Both the position numbers and the translations under genes were made by a program. This document shows, piece by piece, positions 9,701 to 19,936 of a DNA stretch of 64,000 nt. The first letter of the stretch is position 1; each line of letters opens with the position of its first letter. The notes under the pieces were generated by a model. That model worked only from the letters and a program-made list of their open reading frames with translations, was not told the DNA's origin and did no database searches. The stretch is from Parastagonospora avenae f. sp. tritici 18332-5 (taxonomy: Eukaryota; Ascomycota; Dothideomycetes; Pleosporales; Phaeosphaeriaceae): assembly GCA_022559985.1 (NCBI GenBank), contig JAFJTR010000030.1, positions 62,001-126,000 of the forward strand, read 5' to 3'.

Positions 9701-12080
9701 AGCCAATGGGGCCATGACTTCCGTCCGGACTACAAGGCACTTGGAGACGTTGTTCGACAATTTCCAGGTGTCCCAGTCATTGCACTCACAGCGACAGCGA
9801 CTCAGCTCGTTCGCACAGACGTGGTCGCGAATCTCGGTATCCAAGGATGCCGCCAGTTCTCCCAAAGCTTCAATCGCCCCAATCTCTCCTACGAAGTGCT
9901 GCCCAAATCGAAGAGTATCATCAACGACATTGCGAAGCTGATCAAGGAGAAACACGACAAGAAGTCTGGCATTATATACTGTTTATCCCGCAAGAGTTGC
10001 GAACAGGTCGCCGAAAAGCTTTCAAATCTCGGCATCAGTGCATTCCATTACCATGCTGGTATGGAGCCTGCTGAACGGTCTGCCGTTCAGCGCAAGTGGC
10101 AAAAAAATGAGTACCACGTTATTGTTGCAACAATAGCGTTCGGTATGGGTATTGACAAAGCCGACGTGCGATATGTCGTCCATCACACGCTGCCCAAGAG
10201 CTTGGAAGGTTACTACCAAGAGACTGGTCGTGCCGGCCGCGATGGTAAACGATCAGATTGCTATTTGTACTACCAGTATGGCGATTGCAGGTCCCTGCGC
10301 AAGATGATTGACGATGGCGAAGGGAGCTGGGAGCAAAAACAGCGGCTGCACGACATGTTGCGCAGCGTTATTCAGTTCTGCGAGAACAAGGCCGATTGCC
10401 GTCGTGCCCAAGTGCTGGGTTACTTTAGCGAATCGTTCGACCCCTCGAAGTGCAAATCCACGTGCGACAACTGCCGGTCTGACTCGACCTTTGTGACCAA
10501 AGACTTGACAGAGTATGCTGCCATGGCTATCAAACTTGTGGGCCAGGTCCATGAAGGCAATGTCACAATGCATCAATGCGTTGATGCATTCCGAGGCGCC
10601 AAAAACGCCAAGATTGGAAGTTCAGGCCTGAAGGAGCATGGATGGGGCTTTGGTGAAGATCTTGAACGTGGCGATAACGAGCGTATCTTCCAGTATCTCC
10701 TGGATGCAGGAGCGCTGAAGGAGAAGAGCAAAACGAACAAATCCGGCTTCGCAACCAACTATCTGCATGTAAGTCAGCATCCTAAGGAACCATGAGCGTC
10801 ACTGACAACTTTAGCCGGGCTCACGAGGCAACGACTACGAAAGCAGACGCAAGACATTGAAGATGCAGGTCAAGTCATCTCCACGCAAGCCACGCGCTAA
10901 AGAGCCGACTGTGAAGAAGGCCAAAAAGCCACGGACCGACTTTCCTTCTACCAATGTCTCTTCTCCCATACGTGCGCCCAAACAAAAGATCCGCCAATAC
11001 GCTTATAACGAGGATGATAACGACAAAGAAGACGCGTTTGACGTACCTCGCCATCCTACTCGCAAAAAGAAAGCTCGCGGTTATGAAGACAATGGTTTTG
11101 TGGTCGACGACGATGACCTCGATGGGGATTCTGCACCCGTGCGAGTGGCCCGGGCCATCAAGACAGCGCAGGAGAAGAAGCCAGAGCACCCGATGCCGAG
11201 TCCAGAAGAAAGGGTAGAACAGTTGGACGATCACCAATCATGCACCTATATAGACTTCATGACTGGTGCAAGGGGATTGCGAAAGGAGATCATGGTTGCG
11301 AAGGACATTCGGAATCCGATTTTCAACGACACTGTACTTCAAAACATGGGATTGGAGTTGCCCAGGGACTTGGACGAGATGCTCTTGCTTCCAGAGATCA
11401 GGCCGGAGATGGTCGAGCGTTACGGAAAAAGATTCATGCCTCTCATCACAAACTCCAGAAAAATTTACAGGGGCAACGTTCCTAAGCGCAGGATTCTACA
11501 GACTATCCGGCAGACTGTGCACAGAGTTGCGGCCGAGGACGAGGACGACGATGGTGAAATTCTAGACCCCAATCATCAGAACATCATCGACCTGTGTAGC
11601 GAGGGAGAGGGCGAGGAAGAGGCTGCGCCCGCAATTGAGGACACAGAAAGCAATTACTTCGACTCTGAGGATGACGAGGATGATGACGGTGATTTGCATA
11701 CTAGTCACCACTTTGCACAACACATCGACTCTGAAGTCGAAGCCTTCAATAATCGTATGACCCAGCTTGGCCCTGCGGTACCGAAATCGGCGAAAGCCTC
11801 TGGAGCCCCATCAGCAAGAGGTGGTTCGAAAGCGCCGGCTGCGAAGAAAGGCAAGACTTTTCGCCGTAACGGGTCTAGCAGCTTTGGCGGCAAGTCGTAC
11901 GGGGGTGTAAAGAAACGAGCGGCTAAGGCATCTGGTGGTCGCGCTTCTGGTGGCACGGGAACGACCAAGAGGGCCGCCACAGGTAGCCGCAGAGCCGGAG
12001 CACCTGGCGGAGGAGGAGAACCCAGCGGAGGAGGGTCGTTGCCAGGACCATGGAGCGTTATTATGGCGATGCCCACTTGA
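6731..12080 (+). CDS. RecQ family DNA helicase (Sgs1/BLM type)
   Basis: 3'-5' DNA helicase of the Sgs1/BLM branch, which in other fungi acts with Top3-Rmi1 in dissolving recombination intermediates and restarting forks. Exons 6731-10768 and 10815-12080, joined across a 46 nt intron, give 1,767 residues. Residues 1-840 are a long, mostly disordered N-terminus with acidic patches (DSEDEEFGDFDDMEVD) and a helical segment near 450-560. The helicase core starts with FGLRGFRPGQLDAIN; Walker A is PTGGGKS (Lys878), the DEAH box is 985-988, and QETGRAGRDG is motif VI. A Cys cluster (CRRAQVLGYF...CDNC) forms the RecQ zinc-binding site, followed by an RQC region and, in exon 2, an HRDC domain (LPRDLDEMLLLPEIRPEMVE area). 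The C-tail is Gly/Lys/Arg-rich. Start chosen as the first in-frame ATG. Confidence 0.95.
10567..10590. repeat. Perfect 10 bp hairpin inside the RecQ gene
   Basis: AATGCATCAA and TTGATGCATT are exact reverse complements separated by the 4 nt loop TGCG, within the coding sequence for the RQC region. No function is claimed. Confidence 0.6.
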
Positions 12081-12572
12081 AGAATCAATCCAGGTCCATC
12101 ACCGTGCACGAGTCGTCGGTGAATTCCAATTCTTTCAGACAACGGGCTTCGAATATTTGTTACGGGACCTGATCACGATGTAATGCATTTCTAGCATGAT
12201 ATGAAGATTTACCATTTTAATTTTCGTGTTTTGACACTTCCTCCAGTGAGCCCATAAATTAAGCAATAGCACGGCGACTTCTAGCTCATCCTCACAAAAA
12301 CGATAGATCTGTATGTGTTTCGCAACGGGATTAATGCGTACACCGACTTGTACGCTAACATAAGCGGAAAGTATTACCCTCCGACATGCAAGCGCCTCGT
12401 AGCGAGGTTTCGCGAGCCCTAGCGGCGCGCGGCATACCTTATTCGACCTTCTAGAGGTAATCCTCGCCGCAGCCTCGACTGGCTAGGCACAAAGTTGGAC
12501 AGACTGCAGCAGCATTATTGGCAGTTCGCAGCTCGGGGTAATGCACGGCGCGGGACGGTGCGACAGCGTTTT

Positions 12573-12629
12573 CTGGGGAAACTGGGGTTACATACTATAC
12601 TGTATTTACACTTCTCATGGAGTCCCCAG
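12573..12629. promoter_or_regulatory. Cluster of three CreA-type SYGGRG sites
   Basis: CTGGGG at 12573-12578 and again at 12582-12587, plus the inverted form CCCCAG at 12624-12629, about 630-690 bp upstream of the MFS transporter ATG. SYGGRG is the binding consensus of CreA/Cre1, the fungal carbon catabolite repressor; closely spaced pairs are typical of functional sites. Occupancy is inferred. Confidence 0.45.
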
Positions 12630-13158
12630 GTCAGACACCGCGGTGACTGGCGCCGGATACGCGACTAGATGACGACAAAGGTGGGGAGGAGAAGGATCTG
12701 CAACACGAAGGTCAATACCGAGCATTCACACCTTGGTATGGCATTTTGGACCTTGATGGTAACACAATAAAAACAGCTGTCTATCATTAACTGGCACCAA
12801 TTCAAGTACTCGAGTACATAGGTGCTAGAGCATCTCGGGCAGTCTCGGACAAAGGCCCACAGAAACCTCTGGCAATCCGATATCCGGATACTCCAACGAT
12901 CGAGAAGATCCGTGCACATTGTCGCTCTAATGACCGCGATTTTCGAGCAGTTTCTGTGATGTCTCCATCAACCTTGACAGACGCAAGGTTCCACAGACAC
13001 GTGAACAGTATCGCCGCGAATCTCCACGCACACTTGCGCCCGCCATACCAAAAGTTGACCTGTGGCAGACGTCAGAATCAAGCTAGGGTGATTCGACACA
13101 CGCGGTGCTCCACTGGAAGGACCCGTTGCCGAGCAGACGGAATCTTGGGGACAAGACG

Positions 13159-13166
13159 TATAAGTA
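13159..13166 (+). promoter_or_regulatory. Candidate TATA box of the sugar transporter
   Basis: TATAAGTA lies 93 bp upstream of the transporter ATG at 13259, a suitable distance for a fungal TATA element with a short 5' UTR. Confidence 0.5.
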
Positions 13167-13258
13167 GGTCGATCCTCTCAACACACCTGGGCAATTCTTC
13201 GTTGGCTGGCTGCTTCAACTCACATCGAACGTCGTTCCACTCACCTTCCAGAGTCAAC

Positions 13259-15119
13259 ATGTCGCACGATACAATGGATAGGAAGGATGTTGTTGACATT
13301 ACTCCAGCTCATTCGCACGTCCATCAGGAGGTCGTGAGAATGCATGATAAGGCACTGGTGACTCGCGAGCCCTATGGCAAGCCTGGTATGTTCAGATTCA
13401 ATCTAAGTAACAAGTCACAGGTCGACGCATTGATCATTAGCTAACTTGTCACTCAGGTTTCGCAGGTCTCTTTTCAAGTCCCTATGTCGCAGCATGCGCT
13501 CTCTTCGCCACGCTTGGTGGTCTGCTCTTCGGCTACGACCAGGGCGTAATCAGTGTCACGCTGGTCATGGACCAGTTTCTCGGTCGCTTCCCTCGCGTTT
13601 CTGCTGAAGCTTCGGGGGCAGGGTTCTGGAAAGGTCTCATGACTGCCATGCTCGAGCTTGGTGCTTTGATCGGTGCACTGTTTGCCGGATATCTTGCGGA
13701 CAAGCTCTCGAGGAAGTACGCGACTGTGGTCGCTGTCTGTGTTTTTACTGTCGGCAGCATCCTACAGACAGCGGCAATTGAGTATGCAATTTTGACGATT
13801 GGACGCTTGATTGGTGGTATGGGCATTGGAGCGTGGGTGATACTGCTTTCCGACCTTCGATCCTTCGCATGGCTAACGACATATAGTCTCGCAACAATTG
13901 CGCCCTTGTACATCTCCGAGATCGCCCCTCCAGAAATCCGCGGTGCCTTGCTCGTACTCCAAGAACTTAGTATCGTTCTTGGCATTGTCGTCGCTTTCTG
14001 GACTACATATGGTACACGATACATGGCTGGCGAATGGTCATGGCGTCTTCCTTTCTTCCTTCAAATGATTCCCGGCTTCGTCCTCGGCGTGGGCATATTC
14101 TTTCTCCCGTTTTCACCGCGATGGCTTTCCGCTAAAGGCCGCGATGACGAAGCACTGCAAGTCTTAGCGAAGCTGCGCCGACTCCCTACCAACGACTCCA
14201 GAGTCTTTCAGGAGTGGTGCGAGATCCGTGCTGAGGTCGCGTTCAAGCAAGAAGTCAACCGCGAAAGGCACCCAGAACTTCAAGCTCCCACTCGCTCAAA
14301 CAGGATCAAGCTCGAGGTAGCGTCCTGGATGGACTGCTTCCGACATGGCTGCTGGAAGCGCACTGTTGTCGGTGTAGGCATCATGTTCTTCCAGCAATTT
14401 GTGGGGATCAACGCACTAATATACTACTCGCCATCGCTTTTTAAAACTCTGGGCCAGGACTACGAGATGCAGCTTCTCCTCTCCGGAATCATCAACTGTA
14501 CGCAGCTCGTCGGCGTGGCCACCAGTCTATGGACAATGGATCGCTTCGGACGACGTCCTCTGTTGCTTGTAGGAGCGGCCTTGATGTTCATCTGCCACCT
14601 TATCATTGCCGTACTCGTTGGAAAGTTTGGCGACCGTTGGGCAAGTTACGCCGTAGAAGGCTGGGTCGCAGTAGCTTTCCTCTTCTTCTACATGTTTTCT
14701 TTCGGTGCAACTTGGGGTCCAGTTCCATGGGCTATACCGTCGGAGATCTTCCCGAGTTCGCTGCGAGCGAAGGGTGTCGCATTGTCGACTTGCAGTAACT
14801 GGTTCAATAACTTCATCATCGTAAGTTTTGATATTCCGTCTTCTCCTTGGAGGCAGCATGCTGATTTATGTAAAAGGGTCTTATCACGCCTCCTCTGATT
14901 CAGAATACTGGCGCAGGCGCATACACTTTCTTCGCAGTCTTCTGTCTCCTCGCTTTCATTTTCACATTCTTTTGTGTCCCGGAGACCGCCGGAAAGACGC
15001 TTGAAGAAATGGACTCGGTTTTCAGGGATATTAGCAGTGAGGCAGAGGAGCAGAAGAAGACACGCATTATGGCGGAAATTGTTGAGGGCAGTAGGAGTAC
15101 ATATACGACATCTGCGTGA
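13259..15119 (+). CDS. MFS sugar transporter (sugar porter family)
   Basis: Twelve-helix plasma-membrane sugar/H+ symporter-type protein of 559 residues, built from exons 13259-13385, 13457-13832, 13887-14820 and 14877-15119. Signatures include GGLLFGYDQGVIS in helix 1, the loop-2 motif GYLADKLSRKY, GRLIGGMGIGA, the PESPRWL-like FSPRWLSAKGRDDEAL, and QQFVGINALIYYSP in helix 7, followed by DRFGRRPLLLVGA and the C-terminal FCVPETAGKTLEEMD (PETKG motif). The 54 nt intron at 13833-13886 is in frame and stop-free, so retention would insert 18 residues before the APLYISEI motif; its CTAAC branch point and the family alignment favour removal. Substrate is not determinable. CreA-type sites upstream suggest glucose control. 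Confidence 0.92.
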
Positions 15120-15670
15120 AAACACAGTAGATTTTTATTTATTTGGATTATGGCATGATGATATACCTGTCACCAGGCCCCGGCAGAATTCCTTTCCGCC
15201 TTCACCGAACGAGAAGGATGAAGAGGGAGCCTAGACATATTCAAACTCTCTTATACAACTATATAATGTTATCTTATAGCACTAAGTATATACTGGCTTA
15301 TTTACAAACTTATTAAGCGCGCTCCTAAAGACTATTAGATGACTTCGCGCATGCGCAAAGCAGACGCGAATTTTTCCGGAGTCTGGTGCCTTTTCACTTC
15401 CAGATTTACATGATCTGACGAACCTTCTTTCTGCTGAATCTTCCTTCTCCGTCAGCTCACCCACCACAGCCTTTAGTGTCAAGCGTGCGTAGCAAAAGGC
15501 TGCTTTAGCATCGCCGGGTATGCCGCTATTTTCCAAGGGATCGTTGATGAGAGCGATACAGTAGCTAGAATAAATTCGGTAGCTACACAATGCTGTTTTG
15601 AGCTACTTAAAAACATCCAAAGTCATATGACCTTCAGCTTGACTATACACAATTTTAAATACATCGCCAT
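15120..15670. other. Intergenic, convergent 3' ends, with repeat copy B
   Basis: Holds the 3' UTRs of the transporter and the monooxygenase with a dispersed repeat in the middle (15171-15390, separate entry). A 102-codon minus-strand frame overlaps the repeat and is not considered a gene. Confidence 0.55.
15171..15390. mobile_element. Dispersed repeat copy B with terminal inverted repeats (MITE-like)
   Basis: About 220 bp. The left end CACCAGGCCCCGGCAGAATT is inverted at the right end (AATTTTTCCGGAGTCTGGTG, 15369-15388), matching at most positions over about 20 bp. The interior shares GAACGAGAAG, TTCAAAC and CTAAAGACTATTAG with copy A at 3632. It is A/T-rich with no ORF. A clear target duplication is not visible, so this is an aged, non-autonomous element in the 3' flank of the transporter. 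Confidence 0.6.
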
Positions 15671-17880
15671 CTAAACTCTCTTCTCCCCTTCCCCTTTCCC
15701 CTTCATGCGCTCTTCCCACTTCCCCACGCACCCCCTCCAATCCTCCGGTTCATGTCCCCCAAACATACCTTTGCCCGCGCCGCCAGAAACATCCTTCCTC
15801 ATCCCTAAATCTCCTAACAGCACATCGAAATATGGCAACGTATCCCAGACCAAATCCGGAGCTGACCTGCCATACCCGCCCGCTGCCCTGAGCATGCAAT
15901 ACTGGCTGTCGCGATACGTCCTGTCTAGCACTTCCTCGTGCGATCCGAGAGGCAGTTGTCCAGCGAAATACGCATTGATCCAGAGAGATTGGATGTAAGC
16001 GGCGGGGTAAGTGCCAAGCGTGTATAATGCGCCGGCAAAGGCGAGGGAGCGGGATTCGAGAGTATTTGGGGGTACGATGAAGCGGTGAAGGCGGTGGGGC
16101 TGGGGAAAGGGGTCAGGAGAGGGCTGTTTGTCGGCGAGGGAAGTATAGTCGGATGGATGGACACCCCGTGTGTGGCGAAGTGATGGGTCGGGGTGGTTTG
16201 TGCGAGACGTGTTGCGGTCGAGTACGGGGAAGTGTTCTAAGAGTGAGTATGAGGCGCTTTGGATCATGGCGGCCTCGTAGAGGTCGAGGGGGGATGTCTG
16301 GGGGTGTTAGTGAGCTGTGGAGAGGGAGGGAGCAGAGACGTACTGAAGCCAGTGCCAATTTCTTGTGTAAACTCTCCGGCTCCCAACGGATTGTGTTACA
16401 AGCCTCCCAGCCCGTTGGGCATACCACTGCATCAACCTGCATGTTTCCTCCGTTCTTCAACAGAACCTCCCTCCCCACTTCAAACCGCTCTACCTCATCA
16501 ATCACAATCTTGATCTTCCCCTCTCTTACCAAATCGTAGAAATTCGTGGGGTAATTATGAATGGAAAGATCATTAGCCACCTCAAACGCGCCTCGCCACG
16601 GTACCAATTTCTCTGTCTCAGGGTGGTCATGCAGCTTGTTGAGCGTGATAACGTCGTCGCCCAGTATCTTCCAGAACGCGGAGACGACTACGCGACCCAG
16701 ACGTGTGCGGTGCAGGAAGGAGCGGATCCAGCCCTCGATACCGGTTGTGCGGGCCCAGGGGCAGGGGGACATGACTGCATGTTCATATTAGTATACCACC
16801 TGTACTCGTGGAGAATACGTAGAGGGGACGTACAACCGAAGAAGCGAGTGAAGACCAGCTTTTCCAACCACAGCCTAAACGGAGTGACGTGCGATGGAGC
16901 CATCCAATTTGGGCCGTTGCCGGATGGGCGGATCAGGAGGGTGGCAGTTGCATCTGGTTGTGTTGCACAGGCGTAGGCTACGTCCCAGGCAGACTTGCCG
17001 CCTCCTATGACGAGAGTATGTTTGTTGGGTTTGACCACGTGCTCGTAGTGAGCGGGTAGTTCTTTGGAGTGTATGACAATTGGCTCGAAGGCTGGTGACG
17101 TCGGGTAGGTTGGCATCTTGGGCTTGTTCGTGTTACCTATGGCGATAATGAGTTTTGTCGTGATGATGTCGACAGTTTGTTCATAGGAGGTGAAGAGGCA
17201 ATGCAGACTCCAGCCCTGTTCGCACTGCTTGATAGCTTCCACTTTAGTGTTGCTCTTGATGACTTCCTCTAGCCCGTACTCTTCAACGAAGGCTCTCAGA
17301 TACTCGTTCATCTTTACCCCTGGGATGTGTTGTCCTTTCTTGACACCGAATCTCTCATAACTCATAGGAAAGTCACAGTGCTCATACATCCCAAGCAAAT
17401 TGTTTGTTTTCAAGCCCGGAAAGAGACGTTCCTTCGACCACGTGCCGCCAAAAGACTCCCCCGAATCAAGAATGAGGATGCTAGCTTCAGGATTCAGGCG
17501 GTGATAAGTCGCTGCACTAGTGAGCCCGAAGATGCCTGTAAACTGTCAGTTATACATGTGTGCAAGGGCCTTACGGAATGGCATAGGTAGTGTTTCCGAG
17601 TAGCAGGTTATCAAACTTGACGGACAGGAGGCAGGGAGATCTCAAAGCCCAAAGCTATATACAGTTTCGGTAGGCTTCGATAGCGACAGGAAGACTTCGT
17701 GTATAGCTCCAGGCTGTGATATGAGCTGCTAGCTGTTGCAATCTGGTCGCTTTTTGTTCTGGTTGGCAACATGTAGTATCTGAGCACACAATGCTGACGA
17801 GGCTGAGTAACGTAGTACATACCCGCACCCACAACGACCAAGTCCACTCGTTCCATACCTTGGTCCAACGACCCGTCCAT
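15671..17880 (-). CDS. Flavin-containing monooxygenase
   Basis: FAD/NADPH-dependent monooxygenase of the FMO / Baeyer-Villiger group, 605 residues, from exons 17880-17823, 17535-16834, 16774-16344 and 16297-15671. Splicing the first intron creates VVVGAGIFGLTSA with the FAD Rossmann motif GxGxxG at residues 18-23. The NADPH-binding motif follows as KHTLVIGGGKSAWDVAYA, and an FMO-like segment FEPIVIHSKE precedes it. NYPTNFYDLVREGKI and AVVCPTGWEACN (ATG-like motif) lie in exon 3. The first intron is 287 nt, far longer than the others in this region (46-59 nt). Another ATG upstream (18015) is in frame, but MDGSLDQGMERV puts the Rossmann fold at the normal distance from the N-terminus. Substrate unknown; no pathway neighbours. 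Confidence 0.88.
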
Positions 17881-18154
17881 CGCTATCGTTACAAGAATTC
17901 CAAAAAACAAAGAGTCAAAGTTTTCAGAGACCTCGGAGATAAGATGTGCTGAAGGATCTTGTAAGGATGGAACGCTAAGGATAAATGCAGTGGGGACGTT
18001 ATCCTCATCTAGCAAGATGCATGCCGATAGTGGAGATTATGCATGTAAGACCGCCTCGTGATTCGTGTAACAGTGAGATGCATGCGTGATGAGATGTCTG
18101 ACGGGAAAGATCGTATTAAGTTCATTGTAGATCAGAAGCCGCAACTCACACACC

Positions 18155-19117
18155 TCACAACTTCGCCTTAACAGACCCAACCCCTGCTTGCACTTGCACT
18201 TTCCCTGAAGCATCAGTATCGACTGTGACGACTACTCCCTCCGTAGCTGAACGATTAGGTTTCAGCAGGATCTCTTGGCAATCTTCTATCCCAACATCAT
18301 TGGCGAATTGCACCACGACGAAATCTATGGGTCGGTCACCAATCACAATCATGGGCGCGTGCCATGTACCGGCTCCGTACGTCACAGCCTGAGCGCCATT
18401 TGCAACAAAAGCGCGGAGGTTCTTCAGATCTGGAAGACCAGGTCCTTTCGGTCGCGCCGAGGCAGGTAGTCTTGAGAAGGTACTGGGCGGCGGTGTGCTC
18501 TCCGTGGAGTAAGGACTCGGCCTAGCTCGCGCGAATATATCCTTCAGGCTCTTCTTCCTCTCGATGTGCGGAGTAGGATATGGCGGTGGTCTTCCTGTAT
18601 TCCTCCTCGACGCGCTCGCAGGAAGAGTAGGCGCGACAATGACCAAATACTGCGTATGCTTCTCCACCGGCGACAAGCCCATTGGGATGAAAGTCTGTGT
18701 CGTGAACGGATGTCGTTCGAGAATACCCACATCCAGCAGCTGTCTCCGAAAGTTCCCACCAAGATCGTCATCGTCGTCGAGCTCGAGGTCGCCCCAGCTC
18801 GAAGGCATGCTCTCACTAGGCTCATGAGGTCTGAGTTCCCGCGGTGCGCAGACAAACATGTTCATGACGGCTCTCGCTGGCTTCTTACTCGGCGCAAGAC
18901 TGTAGAGATTGGAAATGTGCGAAACATCGAGGTATTTGGTGGCAGAGCCTTGATTTGCATTGACGCTTTCGGGCGGTGGTATGCGCTCCGGGATGGGGAG
19001 CTTTGCGGAGGGAGATGTTGTGGGGTTTTCGACGACGACACCGAATTGGGCGAATGCAGTGGGCGTGAGCAGCTCGATTGGTATTCGAATCGACGGCGCG
19101 GGCATAGACGTCGGCAT
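18155..19117 (-). CDS. Ureidoglycolate lyase/hydrolase (allantoin catabolism)
   Basis: Enzyme of purine and allantoin degradation that acts on ureidoglycolate to give glyoxylate; the yeast counterpart is DAL3. The 320-residue intronless frame has the cupin-like conserved blocks LLTPTAFAQFGVVVENP at the start, ERHPFTTQTFIPMGLSP (His/Thr/Gln-rich metal region), YLVIVAPTLP, then AVTYGAGTWHAPMIVIGDRP and DFVVVQFANDVGIEDCQE. It is much longer than bacterial AllA (about 160-170 residues). The excess is an acidic insert (LDDDDDLG near residue 118) and a Ser/Pro-rich insert of about 60 residues in the middle. GATA sites upstream fit nitrogen control. The next gene (eIF2A) is divergent and unrelated. 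Confidence 0.88.
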   Translation of the reverse strand: MPTSMPAPSIRIPIELLTPTAFAQFGVVVENPTTSPSAKLPIPERIPPPESVNANQGSATKYLDVSHISNLYSLAPSKKPARAVMNMFVCAPRELRPHEPSESMPSSWGDLELDDDDDLGGNFRRQLLDVGILERHPFTTQTFIPMGLSPVEKHTQYLVIVAPTLPASASRRNTGRPPPYPTPHIERKKSLKDIFARARPSPYSTESTPPPSTFSRLPASARPKGPGLPDLKNLRAFVANGAQAVTYGAGTWHAPMIVIGDRPIDFVVVQFANDVGIEDCQEILLKPNRSATEGVVVTVDTDASGKVQVQAGVGSVKAKL

Positions 19118-19936
19118 GTTTGTGGTGTGGCTGGAGTGGTGAGAGCTCTAAGAGCTGGTGATCGTCGAGATGGGGAAATGGAGCACGGGAGCTCGCAGGA
19201 AGCTCGGCTGGCACGCGCATGTGACGACGCGCTAAGATAGCGATATGACACTGGAATGCTGTATTTCGGTGATGAACACTCAAATTCAATCACGTTTCAA
19301 GGAGTTCATGATGTGATAGACATAGAACTGTTTAAGAGTTGAACTGAGAATTGAAACACTTTCTTTAACGCGCAAGGTACTGAAAAGCATGTTGTGGACA
19401 TGGGAGCAATGAAGCTATACACTTGCAGCCATATGTTTCTCCACACCAGAGAAATTCTTCATAATCGCATGGCAAGAACACCCTCACTGTAGCTACGAAA
19501 ATAACTCAAAATTAAACAAATAGTGTACATAGTTGTGCATGTACCATGTCCGGCGCATCCTGGTGGCTGAGGCTGATGTCACACTCGACGACGGCCCGCA
19601 TTTTCTCCGGCGGCTGCTAGCGCGTACCCATGGTTTTCTTCGACAGTCGGGCAGTGCCATTCACGTCCCCCAAGTCACACGGTCGCGCTTCAATTCCTTG
19701 CCCGTGGTCCTTCCTCTCCCCTCCGCCCTACCCGCTGCCGCTGCGTGCGCCCCACAGTCTGCCTTTGGCCATACAAACCACCAAGAACTACGTCACCCTC
19801 GCACACTCGACGTGTTCCTGTCTTAGCCTTTCTCACCGCCAACGACGACGCAACAGTCCCCCAGTTGACACAGACTCGCGACCACCAGCACCTTGCCCCA
19901 GCCCGCTTTGTACCTCTACTGTAACTTTAACTAGTT
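19118..19936. promoter_or_regulatory. Divergent promoter region with GATA sites, ureidoglycolate lyase / eIF2A
   Basis: About 820 bp. AGATAG (19235-19240) and TGATAG (19314-19319) match HGATAR, the site of AreA-type GATA nitrogen regulators, 120 and 200 bp upstream of the ureidoglycolate lyase start. The half next to eIF2A is pyrimidine-rich with no gene seen. Confidence 0.45.

Larger units (their letters stand above)
12081..13258. promoter_or_regulatory. Sugar transporter upstream region
   Basis: 1.2 kb between RecQ and the transporter. It includes three CreA-type sites and a TATA box listed separately, and a GC-rich hairpin (CCTCG-TAG-CGAGG, 12395-12407). A minus-strand 84-codon open frame at 12665-12919 has no protein-like features. 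Nothing else is recognised. Confidence 0.45.
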
